A program made the position numbers and the translations under genes. A stretch of DNA of 64,000 bases from Lucinisca nassula (taxonomy: Eukaryota; Mollusca; Bivalvia; Lucinida; Lucinidae). Positions within the stretch are counted from its first letter, which is position 1. Every line of letters begins with the position of its first letter. Shown here in pieces: positions 51,889 to 62,944 of this stretch. Where the stretch lies: contig OY757010.1 of NCBI GenBank assembly GCA_963580285.1, forward strand, positions 151,982,714-152,046,713, read 5' to 3'. The notes under the pieces are model-generated. The model was not told where the DNA came from, did no database searches, and saw nothing but the letters and a program-made list of their open reading frames with translations.

Positions 51889-52494
51889 TTTAACGGACAT
51901 CCAGGTAACTGCTGTTGGTTAAAGTTAATACATAGATTTATATAGGAACTTGATAAGTATTGCCCCATAAAATAAAAACTTTTAGGAATATCTTTTCTGT
52001 GCAAGCGGCTCTTGATTTTACATCCTTTTTCGAATATGCACATATATTTTTAATGCAATTTTTTGAACAACTTTTTAGTCCTTTTTACATATATTTGGAA
52101 GCACCCTCTAAATGTATAGAATATATAGTAAAACTACTGAATACAGCGACAAAAACTGATGAACTTATTTTCATAACGTTTTTGTAAATTGTTTTTTCTT
52201 TTCTGTGCCAGCGGGAGTAAAATTGCAAATTTATTGTGAACACATCCATGTAAATTTTGTGAAATAAAAATAAAAAAAATTTGGTCCTTTTTGAAAATGA
52301 AATACACTACCCCCTTTTTTCTATTTCCAGTTTACCTTAGCAATCAGCGGACAGCGGTTGTCACCACGGTAAACACTAACAAAGGCTATGTTACGCCTTC
52401 GATGTACTAATTGATACATTTGACAATTTGTAATTAATATATCATTATGTAAATTATTCTTTATTCAGTCTTTTTTTTTTTTTTTTTTTTTTTG
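51889..52494. other. No gene; T-run
   Basis: AT-rich. A T-run at 52471-52494 borders an R fragment. Confidence 0.4.
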
Positions 52495-52690
52495 TCGACT
52501 CGCACCGCTTTTCCTGGGCAGGCTTAGATCCTCTAAGCGGTTTACCCGTACTCGTGTGACGGTCGGATTCGGCTCTGCGTGGAAGCATCATGCAGCCGAT
52601 CTATTTTCTATTTCTTCAAGCTCCGAAGGGCGGGGGGGGGGGGTTTGGGGGTGGGGGGGGGGTTTGGGGGTGGGGGGGGGGCAGGGCGAA
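52495..52690 (+). mobile_element. R repeat fragment and G-rich low-complexity tract
   Basis: 52495-52630 matches R from GACTCGCACCGCTTTTCCTG to GGGCGGGG. 52627-52682 is G-runs with TTT interruptions, a possible G-quadruplex tract. Confidence 0.85.
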
Positions 52691-52923
52691 GTAGTTACAT
52701 TATAACACTTTCTCTACTTTCATGAATTAGAAGTGACTTTAAAATACCAATAAAGCGGTCTCAGACTTCATACTGATGCCTCAAAATCGTTCGGATGTCA
52801 CCTAGGTAACCATGAGGCCTTGGGGAGATAACCATTTATTTTATGTGTTGTACGCGTTAGTTCCCTTGATTATCAGCAAAAATAGCAGTCATGTCCGTAT
52901 AAGTCCGGTATGGAGGCCCGTCT

Positions 52924-53145
52924 GAATTGATACAATTAACTTACTCCACCCATAAAAGACACCAAAGGGAAAGAAATACAAACATTAAGCGACCAGACCA
53001 TAATGGAAACCTAAACAAAGGAAGGCCATAAGGACAGTTACTTTCCCACAAAATGGCCATATGGCCATCCAAAACCAAAAGACACAAGTGATACACACAG
53101 TAAGTAACAAACAACAACATAAATAAATCGCCACAGAAGAGCCTG
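52924..53145 (-). mobile_element. Solo Naiad 3' sequence
   Basis: Reverse complement of about 27770-27975 with high similarity, including ACTTGCTGTGTGTATCACTTG-like and GGCCATATGGCCAT. It extends further 5' than the other solo copies. It abuts an R fragment. Confidence 0.85.
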
Positions 53146-53337
53146 TTCAGGAACCGCGGTGCGAGGCGGACCGTCCATGCTAATAAACCCTATCGGTTTC
53201 ATTGGGCGACAGGGCTTGAAATGTCATTTCATCTCAATGTCGGGTAAAAGTCCCACAGAATTGGAAGCAACGTCTCCAAAATGACCTTTACAGTGTTGAC
53301 GGGGACGTTAAACCTCAAATTAAACAAACAAAAAAAA
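53146..53337 (-). mobile_element. R repeat, 3' half
   Basis: From CCTGTTCAGGAACCGCGGTG to GGGACGTTAAACCTCAAATT and (CAAA)n. Confidence 0.88.
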
Positions 53338-54826
53338 CTTTCTGAGACGTCCGGTGAAGCTATGCCAATCTTTATGCTGTTTTTGGGCCGACTGTTTGTC
53401 AGTCGGAGCAATGTTACATGCTCTTAGCACACAAGCTCTTAAATACTGGTGTCCACGTGACTGTCACTGAATTTTAGAAAATAGAAGTGGAGGCAATAAC
53501 GGTTAATAGCCGGAGACATATATGTCAGAAACCCTCTAGAAATACTTTTTAATTAGCCATCGATTCGAAAGGATAAAAATACATCTGTATCAAAGAATAA
53601 TGTTTACGTGTTTATAGTCAGGGTGTTGTCGCATATTAAAGTGGGGACAAGCTGTTGAAATTAAGGGAGGTAACCCAGTTCCCAACAGAAAGCAATTATC
53701 GCAAAAGTCATAACAACAGCAAATCAATTGTACCTTTAGAGTAAAAAAAAAAAAAAAAGAATAAATGTTGTTTTAAAATGTTGTAGAAAGGTCGTGAACA
53801 CGTTTTTTTTTATCAGTTTGATAAAGAAATAATGGGAACAATGCACCAAGAATTACCTATTTGACAATACGTACATTTTACTATATAAAATCCTAGTTTT
53901 CCCTGAATTAAGTGTCATTAACATGCTATAACAGATTTAGAGGACAGAAACTATATTAAGCATTACAGCTTATATAATAAAATTAATCATAAAATATAAA
54001 TAAAATGTCTGATTCAAAGAGATATTCATATCAGTTTGCTTACTAGAATACATAAGGTCTATCTGGCCATAAATTATTATCTACAGATTGAGAACTGCTA
54101 GTAATTGGTAAATGCGTATGCTCCGACTGTCTAAAATAGAGGTTTCTTAATTGGTGGACTGCTTTGGTTTGTGCCATATTGTTTCATAAAATGATGGCAA
54201 ATAAGCCTCCTTACCACGCCAAGGTATAGTTTATCAACGACCTTTGAGAGTTCAACGTTCAAGCGTTACAAGATTATTCCATGTTTTAGGGGTAACAGGT
54301 TTCGGATTTCTTTTTTCACAGGGTTTTAAAATTCTAAATTTTTTTTTTATATAATGCCATTATGTTGAAGTCGTGGCCAAGTGGTTAATATGATGCAGTA
54401 CGAATCTCAGTAAAACTATATCGCCCATTGTAAAATCCCAACAGAAGGCGACTTACCTAAAACACGGACTATTCCAAAATTGAAAGTGCAGTCACGTTTC
54501 ACCGCGATTTGAAAGACTATAACAGCCCTTAAGGAGGTAAACATAGGTTACATTATGCTAAATATTTACATATCAGGGCCCAGGATTACAATGCGTACTT
54601 AAATTTTAAGTACCTACTTAAACTAAGTATTTACTTAACTGGCGTATAAAGTGAACTACAAAGAAATTCGTTCGTTTAAGTCGATACTTAACCACAGAAA
54701 ATACTTAAATATTTAAGGTAACCCAAGTAGGTACCTTAACTTTTAAGATTTGACCTTGACACATGAATGTATATATCAATAACCGCAAACCTTAGGGCTT
54801 TTATTTGTTCGAATTCGTCAGTGATG
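53338..54826. other. No gene recognised
   Basis: About 1.5 kb of AT-rich, apparently low-copy sequence. A short zone near 54600-54740 repeats TACTTAA. No coding evidence. Confidence 0.4.
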
Positions 54827-54900
54827 CTCGGTAGCTCAAACGGTAGAGTTTTTTTCTTGATATGCGAGAGGTCCTGGGTTCGAGTCCCGCTCGGGCCATT
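54827..54900 (+). mobile_element. tRNA-like SINE head or pseudo-tRNA
   Basis: Box A TAGCTCAAACGG and box B GGGTTCGAGTCCC with a loose acceptor pairing (GCTCGG / TCGGGCC). The anticodon arm is disrupted by a T-run, so it is not a functional tRNA. Downstream CTCCCTGTGGGGCAAGT may be SINE body. Confidence 0.55.
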
Positions 54901-55014
54901 TTTTCCTCCCTGTGGGGCAAGTCTACTTACCAAATAGGTACTGGGATGTATTTCTCCCTTGATGTGTCAAAGTGTGCGACGAACAGAGCTGTGAAAAAAC
55001 TTCCTTTTACATAA

Positions 55015-55318
55015 TACTGTTTATCATATGACGTTATTGATAAGCAGTGAATAAGGTCGTGTAATAAAAATCCTATGACCACACGTGTAATAACACTTTG
55101 GCGGGATTACGTAATGTCATGACGACGTCCGTGTCAACCATGCATTTTCTGTGATGAAAAGTGTCAAATTTGATGGCGATAAAATCTAATTTCATGTTGC
55201 CATATGATGAACAGAATCTTACACTCGTGGTCACTTCATAATAATTTTATGAAACTCGCCAAAGGCTCGTTTCATAAATTTCATATGAAATGACCACTCG
55301 TGTAAGACCCTCTATATA
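55015..55318 (+). mobile_element. Repeat E, solo unit
   Basis: Carries TGTAATAACACTTTGGCGGG, GATGAACAGAATCTTACACT and the hairpin AAACTCGCCAAAGGCTCGTTT-like tip. It has the same polarity as 35392-35636. Confidence 0.88.
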
Positions 55319-55407
55319 ATACTGGTGACAGGGCAATAATCAATTGTTTGGTGCGGGAAGGTTATTATACGTGAGAGGGGATCCTAAATGACTTGGTTGT
55401 TTTTTTC

Positions 55408-55456
55408 AGGGTAGGTGTATGTGTGTGTGTGTGTGTGCGGGGGGGGGGGGGGGGGT
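55408..55456. repeat. (GT)n and G-run
   Basis: GT repeat 55417-55438, then ~17 G. Confidence 0.93.
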
Positions 55457-56223
55457 TGGTCGGCGCATATCACTTTTGTCTGTTAGTTTAAAACTGATCC
55501 TGTGGCACATCGGGTCCATGTTCCTACGCTTATGGTCTGCTAGTTTTACTCATACACTGTTCACAACGATCATATTCCGCCTTTATATTCATTGTCATGA
55601 AATAGTATGACGCCACCTGCATTTATGAAATGACTTGTTTTTCTGCTGTTCAAGAGTATAAACGAACAGGGTCGCCTGCAAAGTAAATGAACTCTAAAGG
55701 GGTTCATATAAACTTTGCTAGCGACCCGCTGTCGTTCATACCTTCATGAACATCCGAAAAAATATTTCTTATATTTACATTCTTTTTTCCTCATCACTCA
55801 GCGAAAAAATTCTTATAAGGCAAACTGTTAAAGCTGAAAAACATTTACACGCTGTTTTTCTACAAAGAGCGGAACAGCATTGTCGTCGTCAACGCCCATT
55901 GAGATCATAGAGAACCATGGTTTAGGGTGTAGACTTGCGACACTTGACGTCATTGAAAATCATGTGATTCGATGCGTTCATGGAAGTATGAACAGGCGTA
56001 TAGGTTTACAATAGGTTTTACACTTGAAATGTACATATTAACTATTTTGGCGTGAACAACTGTAACGTATGTCAACGATGTACATTTGTTGGGCAAATGG
56101 TCAAGGTAAAGGCAATAAAATCCTATTTAAAATCCAATTCGAAGGCCCGTTTCGTAACTTTCATATGAAAGGACCATTTGTGTAAGATTCTCGATATCAA
56201 AATTAATGAAATACAAAGATTTT
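55457..56223. other. No gene recognised; small E relic
   Basis: 56140-56195 retains CCCGTTTCGTAACTTTCATA and TGTGTAAGATTCTC from repeat E. The rest is unassigned. Confidence 0.45.
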
Positions 56224-56470
56224 TTTTTGGATTGATTGATTGATTGATTGATTTGAGATTTAACGTCCTCGCAACACTATTTAGGTTTGATTTTGGAAGT
56301 GTTGATTCCAATTTTGTCGGACTGTTACCCGACAGTGAGATGAAATTACATCTCAAGCCCTGTCGCCCAATGAAACCAACAAGATTTACACATGTATATG
56401 CCTGGACGGCCCGACTTGCACCACTTTGCCTTGGCAGGCTTAGACCTTCCAAGTGGTTACTGGAGGTCGC
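56224..56470 (+). mobile_element. R repeat preceded by (TTGA)n
   Basis: The tail end is expanded to about seven TTGA/GATT units (56229-56254). The body is diverged, ending AAGTGGTTACTGGAGGTCGC. Confidence 0.85.
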
Positions 56471-57121
56471 GTGTGGTCGTTGTGTACTGGTTGGGTAAGG
56501 CGAAGGTGGCGTGTATCTTGCGTCACTGGGGCATCCAGCTGATTGTGACAAGGCCTGCTTTCCTAGCAGCAGGTAATGGTAGAGGGGAATGTTGTTATTT
56601 CTTCTGTTTCTGCACATCAAATCATTTGCCTCTTCTCTCTGCCTAGAAATGCTGAATAAAAATGAGTTTGAGGCGTTCCAACTCCCTTTGTAAGCTCGTG
56701 CATGTGAGTAATTAAGTGTGTTTGTGAGTGAGTGAGCGCTTTATGTCTCACCTCACTCATAAAAAGACGGGGAAATCCAAGATCGAATGTACAGTGATTT
56801 TATATTCATGTTTTTATTTATTTATTTATTTATTTTGTGTTGTTTTTGTTTTACTCCGACTGGAGCTACGGTTTTCTCCGGGTTTGTCTGTATGATGTTT
56901 GATCGTGTCCTTAATGACCATTTAAGCTACATACATGTAATGATGACATCCAAAAACAATATCGTAGCTTGGGTAAAGTGTCGGAGTCTTCCCTGTTCTT
57001 CACCATAGCGCAGAATATGTTTATTTTCTTAATTATCGACGCTACCAGATTGTTTTGAATATTATTCAATACGACTAACGGCATGAGAAGGGTTGAATCA
57101 TGGACAGACTCCATAAAACCG
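56471..57121. other. No gene; SINE family 2 relic
   Basis: 56715-56785 (GTGAGTGAGTGAGCGCTTTA, GGGGAAATCCAAGATCGAAT) is a decayed, inverted SINE family 2 piece. (TTTA)n at 56814-56834. Confidence 0.45.
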
Positions 57122-57211
57122 ACCCCCCCCCCCCCGGCCCCTTGGGGCTTGAAGAAACAGATTGGGCTGCATCATCGGGTGTTTCCAAGCAGAGCTGAAA
57201 CTGGCCACACA
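57122..57211 (-). mobile_element. R repeat fragment
   Basis: A C-run, then TTGGGGCTTGAAGAAACAGA and TTTCCAAGCAGAGCTGAAAC. Confidence 0.8.
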
Positions 57212-57741
57212 TAACAAAAACATTATAAATTTTACCTCCAAAAAAGGAAATTTTTAAGATGTAAAATTGTGGTATTTTTCTTATTTCTGCTCAAAATATA
57301 GACTTTTGGTACACGTTAGGCGGTTCTGACCGGTACCCACATTCTATATTTTAGAGCGGAAATAAGTCATTACGCTAACACACCCGTGCGACATGGTTCA
57401 TTTTTCACATCGCCAAAATGGCTACTTTTCGGATGAAAATCCATGATTTTTTTCTTATTTATACTGCAAACACAGGTTGTGGGTACTCGTTAGAACCGCC
57501 TCATTGAGGCGGTTCTAACGAGTACCCACAACCTATGTCTTGGAGTAAAAATAAGAAAAATAATGTTTACCCCCCCTAAACCCCAGTTTTCTCTATATAA
57601 AGTGGGGTTTAGAGGGCTCTTTATTTCACGGACTTGATCACGTGATGAAAAAAAAAAGGTCGACCCCCACTAAACCCCAGTTTTACAAAATAAAAGTGGG
57701 GTTCAAGGGGCTCAGAATTATATAAGCGTATTTTCCCGATG
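57212..57741 (-). mobile_element. MITE family A split by a MITE B
   Basis: 57212-57367 and 57648-57741 are the two parts of an inverted A copy (TTATTTCTGCTCAAAATATA, then AAACCCCAGTTTTACAAAAT and TATAAGCGTATTTTCCCGAT). Confidence 0.82.
57368..57647 (+). mobile_element. MITE family B nested in MITE A
   Basis: Ends CATTACGCTAACACACCCGT and CGGACTTGATCACGTGATG. Hairpin 57478-57538, perfect over most of its arms. The best full-length B copy (280 bp). Confidence 0.92.
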
Positions 57742-57963
57742 CCCTACTACTTGTAAACAGCTCGGAAGGATTAAGCCTGCCCAGGCAAAGTGGTGTGAGT
57801 CACAGTCATATCGTCCACTGCATATAAGCCTTTTGGTTTCATTGGGCGACAGGGCTTGAGGTTTCATTTCGTCTCAGAGTCGATAAACGTCCCACAAAAT
57901 TGGAAGCAACGTCTCCAAAATGAGTATAGTGTTGACAGGGACATTAAACATCAATTCAAATAA
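57742..57963 (-). mobile_element. R repeat
   Basis: From CCCTACTACTTGTAAACAGC to GGGACATTAAACATCAATTC. Lacks its 5' ~80 bp. Confidence 0.87.
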
Positions 57964-58798
57964 GACTCCATAAAACCGAGCTTTGCATATTCAAATATTG
58001 TATGAGTTCTTGTTTCTGAAGGGACCCCATAGAAACAGCGTTTTGAATATGTCGTGGTGCTACTTTGTGACAAATGTTTGCCCGCACAATTTGAGATCGA
58101 GTGTGATCCTTCAATTACTATGTAATCATGAAACTTGACTTTTCAATGATGTAAGCGAATTGTCAGTTACAGAAGTTCGCGTTATTGATAAAATTAAAAC
58201 ACTTTTTTAACAATTTTAATTTGCTACTACATTCAATTATACATTTGAAATCTGAATTTTTGCCGTTCGAATTCTATTTTTGATACATTCTGGATTTTTA
58301 ATAACGAACTATGTTTTTTGTTTTAATCATCGAAAGGGTATTCGGTTTTGATTATTATTTTATTTTCAGTCAGTACAGTCCTGAATATACTCCTGATATT
58401 TCATTGTTGAATTATCCCAAAATTAAAATTCATTGTTTGAAATGGATGACAGAAGTCTATGTGTGTTTAAAATAGATGACAGTGTTTCTACACAGAATGG
58501 TACAATCTACGGTTTAAACGTATCCCTTTCGATTCCAATGATTGTTTACTGCGCAATATTAAGACTGTTACTACAGCAAAGGTTAACCCTTTCAACCCTG
58601 AAGCCCGGCACAGATACTAATGCAACTGTGTAGATCCTGATGAGATGGCGCATAATGAGCCACCTTATAGGGATATATAACTTGTTATCCTGATGACTCT
58701 TTTAAGCTAGTACTATATAAAGTAGAATGGACGTGCCCAAAGTCAGTGATGGTAGAGCCCACGCCGATAACTCAGGGGTGGAAGGGGTGAAGAGGGTA
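57964..58798. other. No gene recognised
   Basis: An open frame from an ATG near 58442 to 58633 has no recognisable motif and enters hairpin-C-like sequence (CACAGATACTAATGCAACTG), so it is not called. Confidence 0.4.
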
Positions 58799-59030
58799 AA
58801 TAAATCAAAGCACTGACAGCACTGATAGGTCGAGTATCTCTTAGTGTAGATTGAAAAAATGGCCCGGAAGGGGAACTTGAACTGTTTCGTTTAACCCTTT
58901 ACCCTTAGCAAACAGTGTAGACCCTGAACAGACACCGCGTTCTGATATGGGTATACACTGTTTGCAAAACCCAACACATGATTGCAGTCCAGATTCTACA
59001 GATAATTCTCTAAGATGTAAATAACGCGGC
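58799..59030 (+). repeat. Interspersed repeat G with nested hairpin C
   Basis: G landmarks AAATCAAAGCACTGACAGCA and CCAGATTCTACAG flank a shortened hairpin C (58907-58975: GCAAACAGTGTAGACCCTGA / TACACTGTTTGCAAA). Confidence 0.72.
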
Positions 59031-59039
59031 TTTTTTTTT

Positions 59040-59711
59040 TCTTTTTTTGATTTGAGATTTAACGTCCCCGTCAACACTGTAAAGATCATTTTGGAGACGT
59101 TGCTTCCAATTGTGTGGTATATGTACCCCACACTGACATGAAATAACATCTCAAGCCATGTCGACCAATGAAACCAATAGGGTTTATAAGCATGGACTGT
59201 CCGACTTGCACTGCTTTACATGGGCAGGCTTAGTTCCTCTAAGCGGTTTACCACTGAGTCCTCGTGTGGGGTCGGATTTCAGCTCTGCGTGGTAGCATCA
59301 TGCCGCCCATCTATTTCTTCAAGCCCCAATGGACGGGGACCGCCCGACATTGACATGAAAAGACAACGCAAGCGCTGCCGCCAAATGAAACCAATAGGGT
59401 TTATAAGCATGGACGGGCCGACTCGTACCGCTTTGCCTGGACAGGCTTATATCCTCTTAGCGGTTTACCAGTACTCGTGTGCGGGTCGGTTTCAGCTCTG
59501 TGTGGAAGCATCATGCCGCCCATCTATTTCTTCAAGCTCCGATGGACGGGGGCCGCCCGACATTGAGATGAAATGACATCTCAAGCCCTGCCGCCCAATG
59601 AAACCAATAGGGTTTATAAGCATGGACGGGCCGACTCGCACCGCCTTGCCTGGGCAGGCTTATATGCTCTTAGCGGTTTACCAGTACTCGTGTGCCCCGA
59701 TGGGCGGGGGC
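59040..59711 (+). mobile_element. Three R copies in head-to-tail tandem
   Basis: 59040-59335 is near-complete. 59340-59552 and 59553-59711 start at CCGCCCGACATTGA.ATGAAA and lack the first ~100 bp. The last is deleted between CTCGTGTG and CCCCGATGGGCGGGGGCC. Confidence 0.88.
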
Positions 59712-59745
59712 CTTTTTTTGTAAATGATCCTTTCCTTGATTTCCT

Positions 59746-60012
59746 AAAAAACACGCCTTAATAATTTTGACCCCCTTAGACCCTACTTTCATATAGTGAA
59801 ACTGGAGTTAACGGTGATACCCATTATTTTTTCTTATTTCTGATTAAAAATAGCTTGTAGATGCCCGTTAGAACCGCCGGGCCGAGGCGGTTCTAACGAG
59901 TAATCACAATCTATATTTTGAACAGAAATATGATAAATATCAGATTTTCTTTTATCTGAAAGTTTTTTTGACGGTAAAATTTTCAATGCATTTGAATAGG
60001 TGTTCTTTGGTA
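59746..60012 (+). mobile_element. MITE family A
   Basis: Left end AAAAAACACGCCTTAATAAT, hairpin 59847-59910 (tip GCCGGGCCGAGGC), right end TTTGAATAGGTGTTCTTTGG, which is mutated. Confidence 0.87.
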
Positions 60013-60153
60013 AAGAGTGATAGTCACGTGAGGGCAACGTTGAAAGTGTTGTGCTTAGTAACTTTGGTCGATTGGCAAACAATCGACCCAAAAAGTGTTT
60101 TTGTGTGGGTCTGGGAGGGTGGAATTAACAGTGATTTCCGACATTGTTTGTTA

Positions 60154-60262
60154 CTTCCCATCACGCACATGACGTAATTGTGACGTCACATCTACGTCGG
60201 TGCAACGTTGTGACATTGCACCGACGTTGAGTTGACGTTGCCCTTGCGACGTGTGCCTGCTG
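60154..60262. mobile_element. TGACGTCA-rich TIR element, single unit
   Basis: CACGCACATGACGTAATTGT...GACGTGTGCCTGCTGG matches the unit at 14145-14336 with an internal deletion. The left end is worn. Confidence 0.8.
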
Positions 60263-60524
60263 GTTTATTGATATTCTCATACTGATTTTAAACTACAGTA
60301 TTTAAAACATTCATTATGCAATGAAAAATGGGACTGAAAATTTAAGTAGAACAATTATTTTTCTTTCATCCAATGTTAAATTTGAGAAAATCAAATAAAA
60401 ACAAATTGGGTCATTTTGAGGTTGTTTTAATTTTTTCGTGATTTTCGGAGCTGGAAAAATGCCAGTACAGGTAAAATCCATTGATTTGACATGAGGCATG
60501 GTGATCCCAATTGTCCCGTATGTA
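60263..60524. other. No gene recognised
   Basis: AT-rich spacer before the mariner. Confidence 0.4.
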
Positions 60525-61871
60525 CCAGGACTGTTCAATATGAATGCAAGTAGAACGTTTACTCATGCACTAATGCGAAAATCACCTGGAAATAAATATC
60601 ACAGCGTAGAAAAACATTTTACCTATACATTGATACCAAACCTGTTAAAATCCGTCCACTTTAGCCATGTATATCGTTCGTTAAACACTGTCTACTCTTG
60701 TATACTAATACAAAACATGGTTCGAAGAAGGTCAGAGTACGCTGTTGAAATACGGTCCTATATTAAGAATCGTATTCTTGGTATACGGTGCAAAGACATT
60801 TTTGATGAAATATGTTCGGTTTATGGGCATAATGAAATGTCTTTTCCGACAGTTTTTCGTTGGTGTAAGAAATTCAGCTGTGGGCTAGGCTCAAAAGAAG
60901 ATGCACCACATGATCGTCGGCCGAAAAGAGCAACATCTGCCAAGATGGTTGATAGAGTGAAAGAAATAGTTGCTACCGATGCACGATACACCCTAGGCAA
61001 ATAGCTAGTATGGTTGGCATCTCATTAGGAGCAGCTCATACAATTCTGAAACGGGATTTGAAAATGAGAAAGATCTGTGCTAGATGGATTCCCCATCTGT
61101 TGACAGATGAGCAGAAAAAGACACGCATTCAGTGCGCCACGAAGTTGCTTAAAAAGTTTCCAAATTACAATGCACGATCTTTCGCTAATGTCGTCACAGG
61201 TGACGAGACATGGGTTCACTTTTTTGAGCCAAAACGAAAGATTCAGAACAAAATATGGGCAACAAAGTATTGCAAAAGGCCATGCATTGCAAAGCGGACC
61301 ATGAGCGTCAAGAAGGTAATGTATGCCATATTCTTTTCAAATCAGGGCCCTGCTATTCAGGTTGCTGTGCCTAAAAGCAAATCCGTAAATGCGAAGTTTT
61401 ACAAGAATAAAGTTCTTCGAAAATTGAAGAAATATTTCAAAGAACGAAGACCCGCAACTGGTTTGGCCAATGTCAGATTGCTACATTACAATGCGTCATC
61501 GCACAAGGCGTTCATTGTGCAAGACTATCTGAAGCAGGAAAAGGTTGTTGAACTTCCTCACCCCCCCCCCCTCCCCCCGTATTCCCCTGACCTTGCCCTG
61601 TGTGACTTGTTTTTGTTCCTGCGGCTGAAAAAATACCTTTCTGGTCGAAAATCTGTACAGCGCAAACACCTCGGTTCTGCAATATTCCAGTGCCTTCATA
61701 GTATACCTCGAAAAGACTGCCAAAATGCATTCAATGATTGGATCAGAAGACTGAAAGTTTGTATATCTGTTAAAGGGGAATACTTTGAGGGGACAAAATA
61801 AATTTTTCATCGAAATCTATCACGGACTCATTTTTATGTGCTTAGTTGCATTCATATTTGAACAGTCCTCG
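60525..61871 (+). mobile_element. Mariner element, copy 2 (inactive)
   Basis: 1347 bp between TA at 60523-60524 and 61872-61873. Terminal repeats CCAGGACTGTTCAATATGAA and TTCATATTTGAACAGTCCTC. The left TIR has lost an A. It inserted next to or within a LINE 3' fragment (61872-62021). Confidence 0.95.
60717..61801 (+). pseudogene. Mariner transposase with mutated second catalytic Asp
   Basis: Starts MVRRRSEYAVEIRSYIKNRI and runs to FEGTK/TAA. A one-base deletion at CACCCTAGG (~60990-60998, CACCACCAGG in the other copy) ends the first frame at 61003. A second frame continues MVGISLGAAHTILKRDLK. TGDETWVHF is intact. The second catalytic site reads LLHYNASSH (Tyr for Asp). A C-run expansion adds Pro before YSPDLALCD. 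It keeps the APHDRRPKRATSAK segment deleted in copy 1. Confidence 0.93.
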
Positions 61872-62024
61872 TACAAAGAATCTTTCTTCCGTCGGACCAT
61901 TAGAGAGTGGAATGCTCTTTCCGATTCGATCATTTCCACAGTTGAAGGTGCTGATAATAATGAAGCTAATTTTGCCTCTTTCGTGATAGCCAGGGATAAC
62001 TTCACAGGTCCGGATCTTTGAATG
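61872..62024 (+). pseudogene. LINE C-terminal fragment
   Basis: ESFFRRTIREWNALSDSIIS and FASFVIARDN match the C-terminus at 1290-1410. Only the last ~45 residues remain, and the mariner TA junction cuts its 5' side. Confidence 0.8.
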
Positions 62025-62560
62025 GCAATTATTCAGTAATACTTCCGAATGCTGATTCTGGTATGTGACACCACCGATAGAGAAGAACCAGCATTTCCTA
62101 GGGTCATCCCAGAAGGCAAATATAGAGTCACTCACCTCAGAGTCCATAGGACACTTCAGTGTTTTTCACACGGTGCATCGTGACATTGACATTTGACCCT
62201 TGACCTCGAAAATCTATAGTGTTCATCATCGCTCCACGGGAAACATTTGTGGAATGTTTGATACTTCAATGATGATAGCTTTGCCTTTTATCCTATTCAC
62301 AATGTTTTCGCAGTCAAGTCCATTGTTAACTTGGCATTTGACCCTTGACCTTGAAAAATCAATATGATTTATTCTCTCTCCATGGGGAACATTTATGGAA
62401 GGTATGATGCTTCTCCGATGATGGCATTGTCTTTAATCCTGTTCACAAGTTTCCGGACACACGGACACCCACACAAACACCCACACACGGACGTATGGTA
62501 TCGATCAGGGGATAATAACGAACAATCATGTAATGTGTCATTGACTGGTGACAGATAGAT
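62025..62560 (+). repeat. Two tandem ~175-bp satellite-like units
   Basis: ACATTTGACCCTTGACCTCG (~62187) and GCATTTGACCCTTGACCTTG (~62334) mark the units, which share CTCCA.GGG.AACATTT.TGGA. They are followed by GACACACGGACACCCACACA. Akin to the cassette satellites. Confidence 0.75.
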
Positions 62561-62944
62561 CTCAAAGCTATAATTCTGAAGTCATTCAAAATTCCTAAAG
62601 TATTCTGTTGCTTATTTGCGGCGAAATGCTCTTTATGACCTTCTCGCGATGTTTCATACTCTTTTCCACCTTCTCTGTTTATGATTTGTACTGCCCGCAA
62701 TTGGGAATGGCCTTAGAAAACCTTTCCTATAATGAATCGGTAAGAAAAGGCTCATTCTCATGTATTAGGTCCAACCCTTTAAAGACATGTACAATTATGA
62801 AATCTTTTAATGAAATTAAAGGTAAACTAGATCGCACAGTCGATGGTATACCATCGCAAATACCCGCTTTTTCTATGAATAACACTAATGACTATGTATA
62901 AGCTAGCCAAAACTACATATAAGTTAAAAAAAAGTTGCAAAGAA
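62561..62944. other. No gene recognised
   Basis: The open frame at 62608-62901 has no motif. Confidence 0.4.

Noticed and set aside
58442..58633. 64-codon open frame
   Set aside because: No motif; overlaps hairpin-C-like sequence.
59220..59761. Plus-strand open frames of 118 and 62 codons
   Set aside because: Translations of tandem R repeats; the same peptide strings recur at many R copies on both strands.
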